Of a stretch of 64,000 nt of DNA, positions 43,401 to 55,636 are shown piece after piece; within the stretch, counting starts at the first letter, position 1, and every line of letters begins with the position of its first letter. The notes beneath the pieces were generated by a model that was given only the letters and a program-made list of their open reading frames with translations, did not search any database and was not told the DNA's origin. This DNA is from Cenococcum geophilum 1.58 (lineage: Eukaryota > Ascomycota > Dothideomycetes > Gloniales > Gloniaceae): contig KV748189.1 of the NCBI GenBank assembly GCA_001692895.1, positions 1,434,432-1,498,431 of the forward strand, written 5' to 3'. The position numbers and the translations under genes are program-made.

Positions 43401-45770
43401 ATAGAGATCGCAGTACCCTTGCCAAAACGAATCGTGTGTTAGCCTGCCGTTAAATGGTTAATCTAAACAGAGCTATTAAGCTGCTAAAGGGCTCGAACTT
43501 AAGGTTCTCCTACTATAGATACTTCTGCGGCTCTAGTATCTGGCATAATACTATAGAAGACGTTCGCCGAGTATCTGTTATTAAAGGAGAACGCGGAACT
43601 CTCCCTTGGCTCGTTAAAAATATCTGACTTTATAGTAAAATGGAGCGTAGATTAGTTATTAAGAATAGTAACGGTTTATATACCATCTACCTTACTATAC
43701 TTAGTAAAGTATTAATTGGGTAAGTACTCCTCAATTTCCATATCTATAAGGAGCTATTTGGCCTTATTAACCTTACCCTTAAGATCTTCTACGCCTTTAT
43801 ATTAAACCAGGAAGCTTTAGAAGTAGGCTATAGTAACCTTATAATTTCTAACATTTCTTATACTCTGGCGGAACTTATTATATACCTCCTTTTATTTATT
43901 AAGAGAATGCCTAGTTAACTAGCAATTCGGTTTCTTATAAACGTAGCACTTCTTCTAGCGATTACTTCAAAATAAACCTCCACGAGGACCTCCACCTTTG
44001 CCTTATAGTTATTAATTATACTCTCTGCCGTATTACCTACCCCGGCCACTATATGTTCGATTAGTCTAGTTATAATTATATTGGTTAGGCGGGTTAATTA
44101 AAGTAGGTTAGAGTTAGGCGTTAAATTGCTATACTTCTTAAGAGCGTAGAGCGGTGCTAATAGAAGATCTTAATTAAGCATACACTTCTTCGTAAGTATT
44201 TGCAGGATTAAAGAGAGTAAGGTTATATTCTTTAACACCTTAATATACGCTAATGACTTAATTACATAGGCTAAAGTCCTTTTAATATGATTTGGATAAA
44301 CCACGCTAAATCATCTAAAGTTAATTAAAGAGCTTTTAAAGATAATTAAGCCGAGGGACACCTAGGTTTATAGCAATGATCCTTAGGAAGGTAGTCTCTC
44401 TCTATTCTAATATATACTGCTACTTATTCTTTTCTATTTTAAAGTGGCATCTTAACTTATATATTATGCGGTTAAAATTATATCCTTTTCCTACTAAATA
44501 ATTATAATAGAAGGTACTAGCTCGGCCCTTAAGTATAACGGAATAGGCGTTGTGGTATTAATTAGACTCTATTCCTACCTTCTAGCAATAGTTATAGAAG
44601 ATACGTAGTTTCGAATTAAGAACATTATATAATTCCCTACTAAACTTCTTCTCCTAATCCGAATAGAGCTTTATAAGCTCTATAAGCAATTTTAAACTAC
44701 CTCTAATTTAAGATTAAGATAGAGGAAGTAGGAGTTGCATTACAGGCTATAATAGGGACGTAGGTCTAGTCGGTGGAGTCTAAAGGTTAGTAAATCGCGA
44801 AGCAAGGGGATCTTATACTTGCTCGTATTAAGAGGCAGTAGTTAAAGTTACGGGTTAAATTAGTAGATTCTGGGAAACTAAAGATAGAGGTAGAGGCGAT
44901 GGATACAGAATGGAAGAACTTGTGCCTAGAGCAATGGAATTAGAACGCGTCTCTTATAGTATATTACTTAGATTCTATTATAAGTTAAGCTTCCTTATAG
45001 TGCGTAGTTGGTGCTTAATCTCTTATGCAGTCTATTTATGCTCTTCTTTTACATTAAAAACCTGCTCCTAAATATTATCTCTAATAGTACCCCTATCCTT
45101 AGGGATAAATACTCTATTCTCCTAAAGGAAGTTACAGAAGTCCTATATAATATCCTTATTTACGGGGGCCTATATTTCCTTTATCTATCTAATAAAGTCC
45201 TCCTTTATACATTCCTATAGCGCGGTATTATTATATTTACTGTCCTTATAATATGCCATATGGTGTAATAAAAATCCATTTAAGTCTTATTTATTAGCGT
45301 TTGCAAGGTTAATTATAGCTTTATTCTATATCTTTAGGTTAATATCTTCCTCATACTTCTTTGGGTAGGTTAACGCTATAATAGGTATAGAATTAACGGG
45401 GTATCGTACGTCAAAGGTAGGTAGGATTTTCAGTTTTATAGGATCTTATAGGTTTACTATTAAGAGGTAGGCAATTTAAGATGTTGTTTAACGCGTTTTA
45501 GACATTAACTTAGGACCTTAGGTTTAGTAACACTTTTAACCTAAAGTACTTAACCAAATCTTCGTAAACGCGGTTATTCTGCATAATAAACGTAACTTGG
45601 TATCTCCTAGTACTTAGTAACACTTCTATTACTAGTTTTCCGCAAGTCTAAGGTAGCACAGTATCGCCGGGATCTATTCCATATAAGCGCATATAGCACC
45701 CCTATATAAGACTATCTCTTCTATTCGAAGACCTAGCTGCTCTATAGTTAACTGTATATTCAACCACTAA
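40450..45770 (-). pseudogene. Copia gag-pol relic
   Basis: Read from right to left. Gag with a zinc knuckle near 43960-43920 (CYVYKKPNC). Integrase with an LHYCFSHLS/KYCYQC zinc-binding region at about 43140-43040, expected H-x(3-4)-H ... C-x2-C with one His changed, followed by the catalytic core (NFNFYIIIDVIYL). RT from about 42000, with a TDDIIIL box near 41330-41310 equivalent to the polymerase Asp pair. RNase H with INGSFINNKDFS near 40900 (Asp to Asn) and RVTQSVLALEIYG near 40750. Several stops and some frame breaks make it inactive. The copia order and these motifs leave little doubt about the class. Confidence 0.85.
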
Positions 45771-45774
45771 TCAG

Positions 45775-45940
45775 TGTTGGTCATACAGGGTAACTCACTA
45801 ATAACGACTACTCGAGTAGGTTATAGTGATGTTAGTTAATAAAGCTTTTTAATTGAAATGAGGAAGGGCAAGGAGCTTAAGGCTCCTCGCCACGCTAGTG
45901 CCGCGGCGACACGTAATGGCAAATTGCCTCATTCCTGACA
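45775..45940 (-). repeat. 5' LTR of the copia element (166 bp)
   Basis: It starts TGTTGGTCATACAGGG and ends ATTCCTGACA. It matches the other LTR except for 41 bp missing near its end. Confidence 0.92.
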
Positions 45941-45945
45941 CTTAC

Positions 45946-46578
45946 CTTATAGAAATATAAGAATATAGTATAATAACCACTAACTAAGAGGTCTAGTATA
46001 TATTCTTAAGTTAAAACAGGTTTATAGAATAGTTAATATAGATATTTAGAGACCTAGAGGCAACTATAATGGCGGAAAAAAAGCTTTAAAATCTAGTATA
46101 AAGAACTTTAGCAATTAAGTATATAATATAGTTTTAAATATTAGTAATATAGGTTAAATAGAACAATAAGGCGCTTATAGTATAGTATAAATAGGGACTT
46201 AAGGTAAAAGTCTAAGACGTAATTATTCTAATAGAAGATGCGGATACTTTTAGGAATTTAATTAACTAAGTAATTAAAATTAATAATAGGATCTACTAAA
46301 GAGAGTAGACTAAGAAGGGTTAGGATAGAGTTCTATAGTTATATAAGGCGCAGAGCACGCAATAATAAAGTTAAAGTTAAAAACTATAGTATAGCGTAGA
46401 GCTAATAGACCTAAGTAATACTAAAGAAAATAAGAAATAGAATAAACGACTATAAAAACCTAGAGGATAAGAATTAAGTAATTAAAGGTCTAAAAAGCAG
46501 AGGCTAAACTAGGGATCTTAACAATAGAAGACGTTTAGGTGGACTCTATAGCAAAAAAAATAATTTAAAGAAGGAGCT
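45946..46578 (+). pseudogene. Gag relic of chromovirus 3, second segment
   Basis: It continues the Gag frame after the copia insertion (ALAIKYIIQF near 46105-46135, IILIEDADTFRNLIN near 46225-46265). The region ahead of the expected zinc knuckle runs into the MULE insertion at 46587. It has many stops. Confidence 0.6.
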
Positions 46579-49334
46579 TATATAAAGGCCAGCGGTAAAT
46601 TAACACCCCCTAATTAATATGCGGACACCCCCTAACTAATATACGGACACCCCCTCCTTAATTGGTTTAGCTCCTTCCTAATTAAGTTAGAATATTATAT
46701 GCGTTTGACTTGTTTATATCTGCCGCGTCGCGCGCCTATGCCTAAAACATTACCTCGCATTCGGCCTACCTATCCCTACCTTTACTATGGCCCTCAATCC
46801 ACCCCGCTAGAAGGTGTACGACTTCTTAGAGGTTATAATTAATAATATTAATAAGTTTGCGAAAGGGCAAGGCTACGCAGTAGCAACTTTTTAAACTAAA
46901 ACTAATAAGTAAACGCTACCCACCGTGCGCAAGATATGGCTTCAATATGCTAAAGGCCGTGCCTATACTAACACCTTTAGAGAACGCCTTACTAGCTCCC
47001 GCATAATAGAGTATCCTTTTAAAGCTATATTAACGCGTATACTAATTAGATGGGGCTTAGAAGTAAAGGATCCTAATTATAATTACCTAGCAGCTATTGA
47101 CCTAATTGCTCTATTATAATACCGTTAGCGTTCCTATAATATAAATAGGACGATTATAGATATGTTAGGCAGTAGCATTAGGGCTACTAAAATACTTATA
47201 AATTTACTGAAGAAGGATATTATAATTAGTATTTAAGATATCTATAATAAACGAAAGTTAAACAAAAAGAGACTCCTTAGAGGCCTTACCCCAATTTAAG
47301 CATTAATTAAATCTCTTAGCGAGCACGGTAGCGACAATCTTAACTTAAAATACTACTTCGCGTATAAGGAAGACGATAGCAATTAAGTCAAATATTTATT
47401 CTTTGCCTATTTAGAATTAATTAAATTCTTCCGGAAGAACCCTAATATTTTACTACTTAATTATACTTATAAAACAAATAAGTTTAAGATGCCCTTTCTA
47501 CACGCAGTAGGGGTTAGTAATACTGGGCAGAACTTTAAGCTTACTTACTACTTCCTACCGGGCAAAACAGAAGTCGATTATAGCTTCGCAATTTAATAGC
47601 TTTACCTTCTCTACTACCGCTACAATTTAATACCTAAAGTCGTGATTATGGACAAGGAATAGGCACTTAAGAATGCACTGCGCGTGTACTTTCCTAGAGT
47701 CCCTTAGCTCCTTTACCTGTAGCATATTGCTAAGAACGTCCTTATATACGTATAAAGCAACTGGGTAATATAAGGAGACTTATCTAATAAGAAGAAGGAA
47801 AAGATTTAAGAGCATTATAATAAGTTTATGAAGCGCTAGGCAGACTGCTACAGCCAAGATATATTAGAGAAGTTTACTATAGCCTGGAACCAACTTATAG
47901 AGGACTACAGCAATTAGGAACAGCTAATTAACTACTTAAAAAATAAGTCGTAGCCATATTGTAGAGAGTTCGTCACTTGCTACACAGATCTATATATATA
48001 TTTTAGAAATAGGTAAGTTAAAAAGTTATACTGCGTAGAACATATTGGCCAGTTGGCACGCCTTTAAATTAACTATAATATAATAAGATATCTTTAAGCC
48101 CTTTTTAAGACATAAAGGCATGCATATCTGCAAGCACCTCCGCGATTTATATTACTAAAATTAGTTATAGTTAAATAGTACGGTGGTTGCGTATAAGTGG
48201 GCAAATAAAGCTAATCCGAATGTTCTTTAATCTAGAGTTATATCGCGACTTAAGGGCGCGCACGCTAAATTAAAGCGCTACCTTTAAGTTTCTACCGGCG
48301 ACTTACTTAACGTCGTATTAAATATTAAGAACTTTATTAAGAATAACGTAAATAAGTATACGGCAACTACGGTATAATACTAAGATAGCCTACTGTATAA
48401 CGTTCGCGAGCCTAAGTTTAAAGATATCTTATACAAAGTAACGCCCTAGGCCCTCCGCCACCTTAAGGCCCAACTAAAGCTTATAAAGTCTACTAATTAC
48501 TAGCTAAGTTGTAGTGGCTCTTGGACTACTATATACGGCCTCCCCTGCTGCTATATACTCCACTAATAGCTACACTAAAGCGCCACCTCCGTACTTAAAA
48601 TTGAGCTTACCGAAATTAACGAATACTAGTAGTTTAATTGCCCTTAGCCAGATCCTCCTACTAGCCCACCTATTAATCCTCTACTACTTATTTAAGAGCC
48701 TCTAATTGTTAAGCGTTGCCGCGGCCGCTTAGCTAGCTCTATAACTTCTAATTAGGTTGATACATCGACTTGCCGTAAGCTATTAGCATTTAAATAAAAT
48801 ACTAGATATACTATGCGCGGGCGCGGGCGCGGCCGTGGCCGTGGCCGTAGACGTGGGTGTACTTGCGGAGGTAACTTACAGACATTAGGCAGAGGTGGCA
48901 GCACCTAAATTAGTTCGCGCGACGCCTTATAAAGTACCGCATAATCTAATCAATCAACTTAGGAGCAGGTGGGTAATATTTTAGGTAGTAAGAGTAGTGG
49001 CGGAAGTGTTGGTGGTAGGGCTTACAGAGGCCTAGGCAACTTACCTTTTTAGGAGGATTTTGCTAAGGGCTCCTTTGGCGCATTCTAAATCTAATTTGGA
49101 CTCTATTACTTGTACTATAACTAAAATTAAGACTTTATCGTGGTGTTGCAGTTATAAAAGTTACATTTTAATGATTTAATTTTCGCGATGTAGATGTAAA
49201 CAAGTCAAACGTATGTAATATTCTAACTTAATTAGGAAGGAGCTAAACCAATTAAGGAGGGAGTATCCGTATATTAGTTAGGGGGTGTCCGCATATTAAT
49301 TAGGGGGTGTCAATTTACCGCTGGCCTATATAAA
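46579..49334 (+). mobile_element. MULE (Mutator-like) DNA transposon with 130-bp inverted ends
   Basis: The element is 46587-49326. The ends GGCCAGCGGTAAATT(A/G)ACACC are inverted and extend about 130 bp (46587-46716 and 49197-49326). The flanks TATATAAA (46579-46586 and 49327-49334) are an 8-bp duplication, or 9 bp if one base is ambiguous, fitting Mutator-like elements. The terminal repeats contain a 22-bp subrepeat (CGGACACCCCCTAA..TAAT) three times. Confidence 0.92.
46735..48880 (+). pseudogene. MULE transposase relic
   Basis: The catalytic region reads LLLNYTYKTNKFKMP at about 47450-47495, where the first Asp of the DDE triad is now Asn through TGA to TAA. It continues HAVGVSNTGQ, then VVIMDKE (about 47640-47660; second Asp kept) and LRVYFPRVP..LLYL.HIAKNV. 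A Gly/Arg-rich tail (GRGRGRGRG) at about 48812-48870 is common in fungal MULE proteins. The protein would cut at the long inverted ends. Stops replace Gln and Trp codons throughout. The open stretch at 46925-47119 is part of the N-terminus. Confidence 0.85.
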
Positions 49335-52300
49335 TTACGGAAAATAAGGTTATTACGTTAAAGACTATAAGAGTAGTTAAGGCTATTACGCAGTAAAAGG
49401 AACGAGACTAGTAGAAGATATGTATATATAGAGGGATAATAGTTTTGCGTTTTATTATAATAACGTATACTAAATTTATAAGGACGCTAAGTATAGCGTA
49501 AGCTATTAGCTATAGGAGCTAAAGTTATTAAAGTTTAGAGGAATTAATAAACTAGTTTATAAATCGGATATTAAGGATAATAAGTTTAATATAGGTAAAA
49601 TATTTTATAATAATAAGGCAATGGAAGCAGCTTACTAGGAGTATATAAATCTTAAAGATATTATATAAGAGGCAGAGGACAATTCCACTATAAAATAGGG
49701 AATATTAGTAGGGATTAAGACCCTACTAGACATAATATCTATCGCTTTATAAGACGTAAGAGAAGTAGGATAGTAAACCACTTCAGCACTTAATAAAGGT
49801 AAAAGGCTAAAGACCTAAGATTCTTAAGATAAGATAAGGTAAGCTTAAGGACCTATAACAGATAATAACCAATAGAGTAAAGTAATGGCTTAGTTTAGTA
49901 ATATATAGATAAGCTTAGGACGAAGTTTCCTAAGGATATAAGACTCTTAAGATAAGATAAGAATACTAGTAAAGCCTAGTTAAACTAAGGCTAGAGTAAA
50001 GCTTAAAATAGAAGTAAGCTTAGGATTAAGAATCCTATAGAACTAAGATTTCTAAAAACGAATAAAGACTACTAAAGAAATTATAAGTAGAATCTAGCAA
50101 TAGGATTAACACGCTAATACTAAGATTAAGAAGTAAGAAGACTTTAAGGATCTATTTATAAGACGTAAACTAAAAGAAACTATAGAAGAATTTAGGGAAA
50201 GAATTATCGCATAGTAAGAATAGAAACTAGATAAGAGATTTAGCATATTAGGACGTATAAAGGATAGAGTACTAGTATAAAGAATTACTAATAGGCTAAG
50301 AGTAGGCACACTAAAAGCTAAGTAGCTTACTAAATTGGAAAACGAAGAGGATTTAGGGATTTCTACTAGATTTAAAGAACGATATATAAAGGGCTATTAT
50401 AACGTAGTAATAAGTAGATACTTCCTTATAGACAAGCCGTATATATTCTAGCAGCTATATTAAAAGTAGTATAGGTAATAACACAATAATAAGTGGGAAT
50501 ATTTCTATATATAGTTGGATAAATAAGTTATTTAGGACTACCTAATTATAGAGAAGGCTATAACTTATATTAAAGGATCTAAAGGAATAATTAGAGGACT
50601 AAAGAAGTAAAAGATATATCTTAGTATCTATAAATAAAGTTATAACATTTAGATTAATACGGTAAAGGTTTAAACTTAAAGATAAAGATAAGTTAAGAGT
50701 TAACCTAAAGTACCTAGTATATTATACGCTAGTATAGATTATATATATAAATAATATATATAAAATATATAAAAACCTAAAGGAAAAAAATTGGAAATAC
50801 CCTATAAGGATATATTAGGCGCTAAATAAGTAATAGTATAGGAATACTAAGTATATATACGGCTGGCATCTAATAGAAGTTTAAAAGAAAGGAGATTTAA
50901 TACTTTAACCAAAAAGATTCCTTATAGAAAAATACTTAGATAGATAATAGTGGTGGGAATACTTAGAAAATATATATTTATAATATATTAAAGATAAAAA
51001 GCAAACTAGATATTAGCTAAAGAACAAGCTAAGTATAATAAAATTAAGTAGCTAATAATTAGGAAAAGTAGAGGCCTATAAAACTAAAGGAAGCTAGTAG
51101 TAAAGCCTTAGACCCTTAAAGGAATTTAAGGATAATACCTAAATTTATAGATTAAATAGTAAGATTAAAAGTTTAAAGTACTAATAGATAGTAGAGTAAC
51201 GCAGAACTATATTTTACTAGTAATAGTTAAGAGAATAAAACTACCTTATAAATAGAAGAAGTAACTTTACCTATTAGTTATAATTTTAGGAGATATAATA
51301 ACCTATAAAGGAGGGTTTATTAATCTTAAAATAGGACCTATTTAGATAACTATTAAAGGAAGATAAATTAAGATATTTTTTAATATCCTACTATTAGGAC
51401 GGGATAAGGTAGTATTAGAGATACCTTAGTTATAGGAATACAACCTAAGGATTAATTAGATTATAGGTTAGGTTAATATTAAAGATACTTAATAATATAA
51501 GATATAATAATAAACTAAGTTAATATAGTACTAAGTTAAAGTAATATATAAAGAGACTAAGCGAGGCTTAAGTTATATACTAAAGAGATACTATAAGTAT
51601 AGCAAGAAACTATAGAGCCTAGAAAGTAAAAAGCTAGTAGAATATATAGTATAGGACTATAAAATAGAGTTAAAACTAGGAATAAGTCTAAGGTTTTTTC
51701 TAACCTATAAGCTTACTTAAGAGGAGGTAAGCGCACTTAAATAGTTTATCTAAGAAAACTTATAAAAGGGATATATTAAACCATTGTAGTTATTAACAGG
51801 TTATCTAGTATTATTTATACTAAAGAAGAACAGAAAACTTAGGTTATATATTAACTATAAATAGTTAAATAGTATTACTTAAAAGGATTAGTATCCTTTA
51901 CCCTTAATTAGAAAAATCTAAAACTAAATAGGTAATACGTAAATCTTTATAAAAATAAACCTAAGATAAGCGTACTATTAGATTAGAATTAAAAAAGGCG
52001 ATAAATAGAAGGCAGCCTTTAGGTTAAGAGAAGGACTATATAAACTGTTAGTTATATAATTCAGATTAATAAATATACCTATAATATTTTAGAAAAGGAT
52101 TAATAGTATATTAGGAGAACACCTTAATAAGTTTATTATAGCATATCTTAATAATAATATTATCTATTTAATAACTAAGGAATAATATAGGGAATACGTT
52201 AAATAGGTCTTAAGGAGACTATAAGAAGAATAGATACTAGTAGTAATTAAGAAATGCGAGTTCTTTACTAAGAAAACTAATTTATTAAATTTATTATTAA

Positions 52301-54540
52301 ATTAAGTTATATTAGTATAGACCTAAAGAAAATTAAAACTATAGTAAGTTAGTAAGAACTAGAGAACGTAATATAGTTAAGGTTATTTTTAGGGGTTTAT
52401 AACTACTACTAGAGGTTTATAGTATAATAGTTAAAGAATATAGAACCTTTTACTAGGCTTATAAAGAAAGAGGAACTATAGGTATAGGGAAATAAATAGA
52501 AAAAGTTATTTAAGGAACTTAAAGAGCTGTTTACTTAGGAGCCAATTCTTAAGATTTACTAATTAGGACTAGATACAGTTATAGAAATAAACGTATTAAT
52601 CTATATATTAGGAGTATACTTACTATAAAAGTATAAGGACGTATAGCATCTAGTAGTATATTATAGTCGGAAAATAACACTACTAGAGTTAAACTATAAC
52701 GTCTATAATAAGGAGTTATTAGGTATAGTTATAGTATTTAAAAAATAAAGAGCATTTTTATAAGGCGTAGAGAAACTATTTATAGTTAAGATAGATTATA
52801 AAAACCTAATAGGGTTCCTAATAACAAAAGAACTTAATTAGAGATAAGTTAAATAGGTAAAGATGCTTACAGAATACTATTTTAAAATTTAGTATATTAA
52901 AGGAATTAAAAATATAAAAGTAGACGCGCTTAATAAAAAAGCTAAACTATAGAATAATAAGAAACTATTAGGAGTAATACTACGCAGAGATAGTAACGGA
53001 TTAATTAGATATAATTACCCTAAGCTAGTAGTAACTTAAGAAAATAATAAATTAGAAAGAGTCTATAAGATATTAAAAAGCTTTTAGGTATAAAGAATCT
53101 TTAAGGTATAGCTAAAAGAATAGCTAGAGCACCTAGAGGAAGAAATACTATATAGTATAGAGAGGTAAAGTATATCCTAAGAAGTATAGCAGAGTATTTT
53201 ATAGAAGATTTTTATAAGGGAATAACTTAAGGACATAATGGAGTAATAAGCTTAGTATTAAAACTTTAAAAAGAGTATATTATTAACGGAATCTAAAATA
53301 TTATAAGAAAAGTAATAAAAGAGTATTTAGATTACTAAAGAAATAAACTAATAAGGTATAAGCTATATGGAGGGCTACAACCTATTAAAATACCAGAGAG
53401 ACTATAGAAGGTTATATTATAGGACTTTATTATTAAGTTACTAAAGTTAAAAAATCTTATTACCGGATAAGATTATAATGCAATCTTAGTAATAGTAGAT
53501 AAGCTAACTAAATAGGGCTACTTTGTAGCATATACAGAAGAAATATTAGCGAAGGATATTACTAGAATTTATATTAAAGAAGTGTTTGTAAGGTATAGAG
53601 CACTAAGTAAGATTATATTAGATAGAGATTTAAGATTTATAGTAGTATTCTAGGAGGTATTTTTAGCAGAATAAGGGGTTTAGGTAATAACTTCTACCGT
53701 ATATTATCCGCAGACAGACAGTTAAATGGAAAGATTAAATTAGACGCTAAAGTAGTATTTAAGATATTATATTAACTATATATAGAATAATTAGGTATTG
53801 CTATTACTAGTTATATAGTTTATATATAATATAATACTATAGGAAGGAATAGGTATATTACTATTTAAGGCAAATTATAGATATAAGCTAAGGATATTAT
53901 TATTACTATAATAAGTAAAGAAAATAAGTAGTATAGCTAAAGAAAAAATAAAGATATTAATAAATCTTTATATAGACCTTATAGAATTAATAATGAAAGT
54001 ATAAAAAAGAATAAAAAGGTATTATAATATTAAGAGATCTAAGGGACTAGATCTTAAGGAGGGAGATAAAGTATAGCTACTATATAAAAATTTTAAGAGT
54101 TAATAACTAAGTAAGAAGTTANACTATNTTAGANTAGGACCTTTTNAAATTATATANAGNATTTNACNNNTTANNTTTAANTTNNACNTACTAGCTAAGA
54201 TAAAGATCTACCCTATATAGTATATTATAATGCTAAAACTAGTATATAGAAATATTAAGCTACTAGTTTATAAGGTAGACACATATAAAGGATAAAAAGA
54301 AGATAAATAATAAGTTTTAAAGATTGTTAGTTATAAGGATATAGACGATAAAATATAGTATAAAGTAAAGTAGATAGGCTATATTAAGACTACCTAGGAA
54401 CTACTAGAAACCCTAAAAAACGCTATAAGAAAGGTAGAGGAGTATTAGAAGAAATTAGGTTAGGTAGTATTAATAAAAAAGGATTACTAAAAAATAAGTT
54501 ACCTAAGGGGGACCTAAGAAGAGTAGTTGCCAAACTACTT
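49335..54540 (+). pseudogene. Chromovirus 3 pol relic: RT, RNase H, integrase, chromodomain
   Basis: RT blocks are near 51830-52170: LYINYKQLNSI, INLRQAYYQIRI, then the polymerase box as YLNNNIIYL at about 52143-52170, where both catalytic Asp codons have become Asn (TGA to TAA). RNase H and integrase follow to about 53960 with frame breaks. A GPF module with N bases lies at 54120-54190. A chromodomain-like end (IQYKVKQIGYIKTTQELLETL) lies at 54350-54420. Single-base deletions add to the stops, so this is the most decayed of the four chromoviruses. The polymerase cannot be active. Confidence 0.8.
54122..54189. other. Cluster of single N bases in the chromovirus 3 integrase tail
   Basis: About 18 isolated N positions are interleaved with called bases over 68 bases. 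They lie in the GPF module, the same domain as the N cluster of chromovirus 1. Confidence 0.95.
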
Positions 54541-55204
54541 AAATCTATTTCCTTCCCGGATAAAAGAGAATCCATTTTTTTATCGCCAAGTTTCTATAAA
54601 TCTTATTCTATAAGTTTCTACTCCTTAAAACGGACCTTCTTATAAACCTTTTTAAGACGGATTAACTAAGCGGACGCTATAAAATAAGACTTAAGGGCCC
54701 GTTACTAAGTATCGGTAGCCTCCTGTTTAGTATTATAAGAATAGCATAACTCCGCTAGGGCGACTAATAGTTTATTATTAAGCCGTATAATAGTAGATTA
54801 AATATAAAACCCTAAAATTAATTAATTAAGGAACTAGACAACTATTAAAAGTAATAGGTTATATATATTTAGTATTAAAGATAAAGTAAACGTTATAGGA
54901 CAAATGAATATTTGCTTTAGTGCACTCTAAGTAAAAAAAACAGTTATTAAGAGAATAGGTTCGCTAACGTAATATAAACTAACCCCTCTTTTAAACAGCA
55001 AGAATATAAAGACGGTATAATTTTACTAAAAAATAGTATTATAGCAATAGTGCGAGTATAACAAATAGTTAAAGAAGAAGAAGGAGCCTTAGATATAATA
55101 AGTAATAATATTAACTAAATTAATTAAACGGATATTATACCTCTAGTAAATAACCTAAAGATATTTTAAATCTTTAAGGATAAAGATAAAGAGGAGGGAG
55201 ATAG
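54541..55204. other. Chromovirus 3 pol tail to 3' LTR
   Basis: No recognised domain. It ends in a purine-rich tract (AGAGGAGGGAGATAG, about 55190-55204), the likely plus-strand primer. Confidence 0.5.
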
Positions 55205-55357
55205 TGTTATAGACGCTTTAAGTACAATATTATAACTACTAGAAGAAGAGTTAAAAGAAGCTAGTTAGTTAATTTAAGTATAGTCTAAAATAGAGCCAAT
55301 AGAGCTATATAACGAGAAATAGTAACTAAGGTTATATAATATAATCTATATAATCTA

Positions 55358-55634
55358 TCCCTTGCAACGTTGATTCGTGTCCTATTCTTATCGATAAGCT
55401 CTAGCCAATTAGATCGTTAGGATCTTAGAGTCGTAATAAGGAATATAAAGCTCAACACATTGTATATTTTGATATCTGCACTCAATTCTTGGTGGAGATT
55501 TGTTTGGAATAGGCGTTCCAGCAGCCCCCCTTTACAGAACGGAATTCTGCGAAGTTTCTACGAAGTTTCTGCGCAGTTCTGATTTTGGTGTTCCGCACGG
55601 ACCACCTGCGGTAGGACACCAACGTTGCATGGGA
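55358..55634. mobile_element. 277-bp MITE with TA target duplication at a LINE junction
   Basis: Inverted ends TCCCTTGCAACGTTG and CAACGTTGCATGGGA extend imperfectly to TGTCCTA/TAGGACA. TA flanks both sides (55356-55357 and 55635-55636). Composition is normal, with no RIP. Copy 1 of the LINE derivative starts at the equivalent of about 55642, without this segment, so the MITE is a separate insertion, not part of the LINE. Confidence 0.75.
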
Positions 55635-55636
55635 TA

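Larger units (their letters stand above)
39869..45945 (-). mobile_element. Ty1/copia retrotransposon with two LTRs and 5-bp target duplication
   Basis: LTRs at 39874-40080 and 45775-45940, flanked by CTTAC (39869-39873 and 45941-45945). The minus-strand coding order gag, integrase, RT, RNase H is the copia order, in contrast to the gypsy elements here. Stops at Gln/Trp sites are present but sparser than in the chromoviruses, so long stretches stay readable. Confidence 0.95.

Noticed and set aside
48514-48705. Separate small gene near the MULE C-terminus
   Set aside because: It is an alternative frame inside the MULE transposase relic.
55359-55636. Treating the first 277 bp as the 5' end of the LINE derivative
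   Set aside because: Inverted ends and TA flanks point to a MITE, and copy 1 starts right after this segment. The alternative is kept open as a test in the findings.
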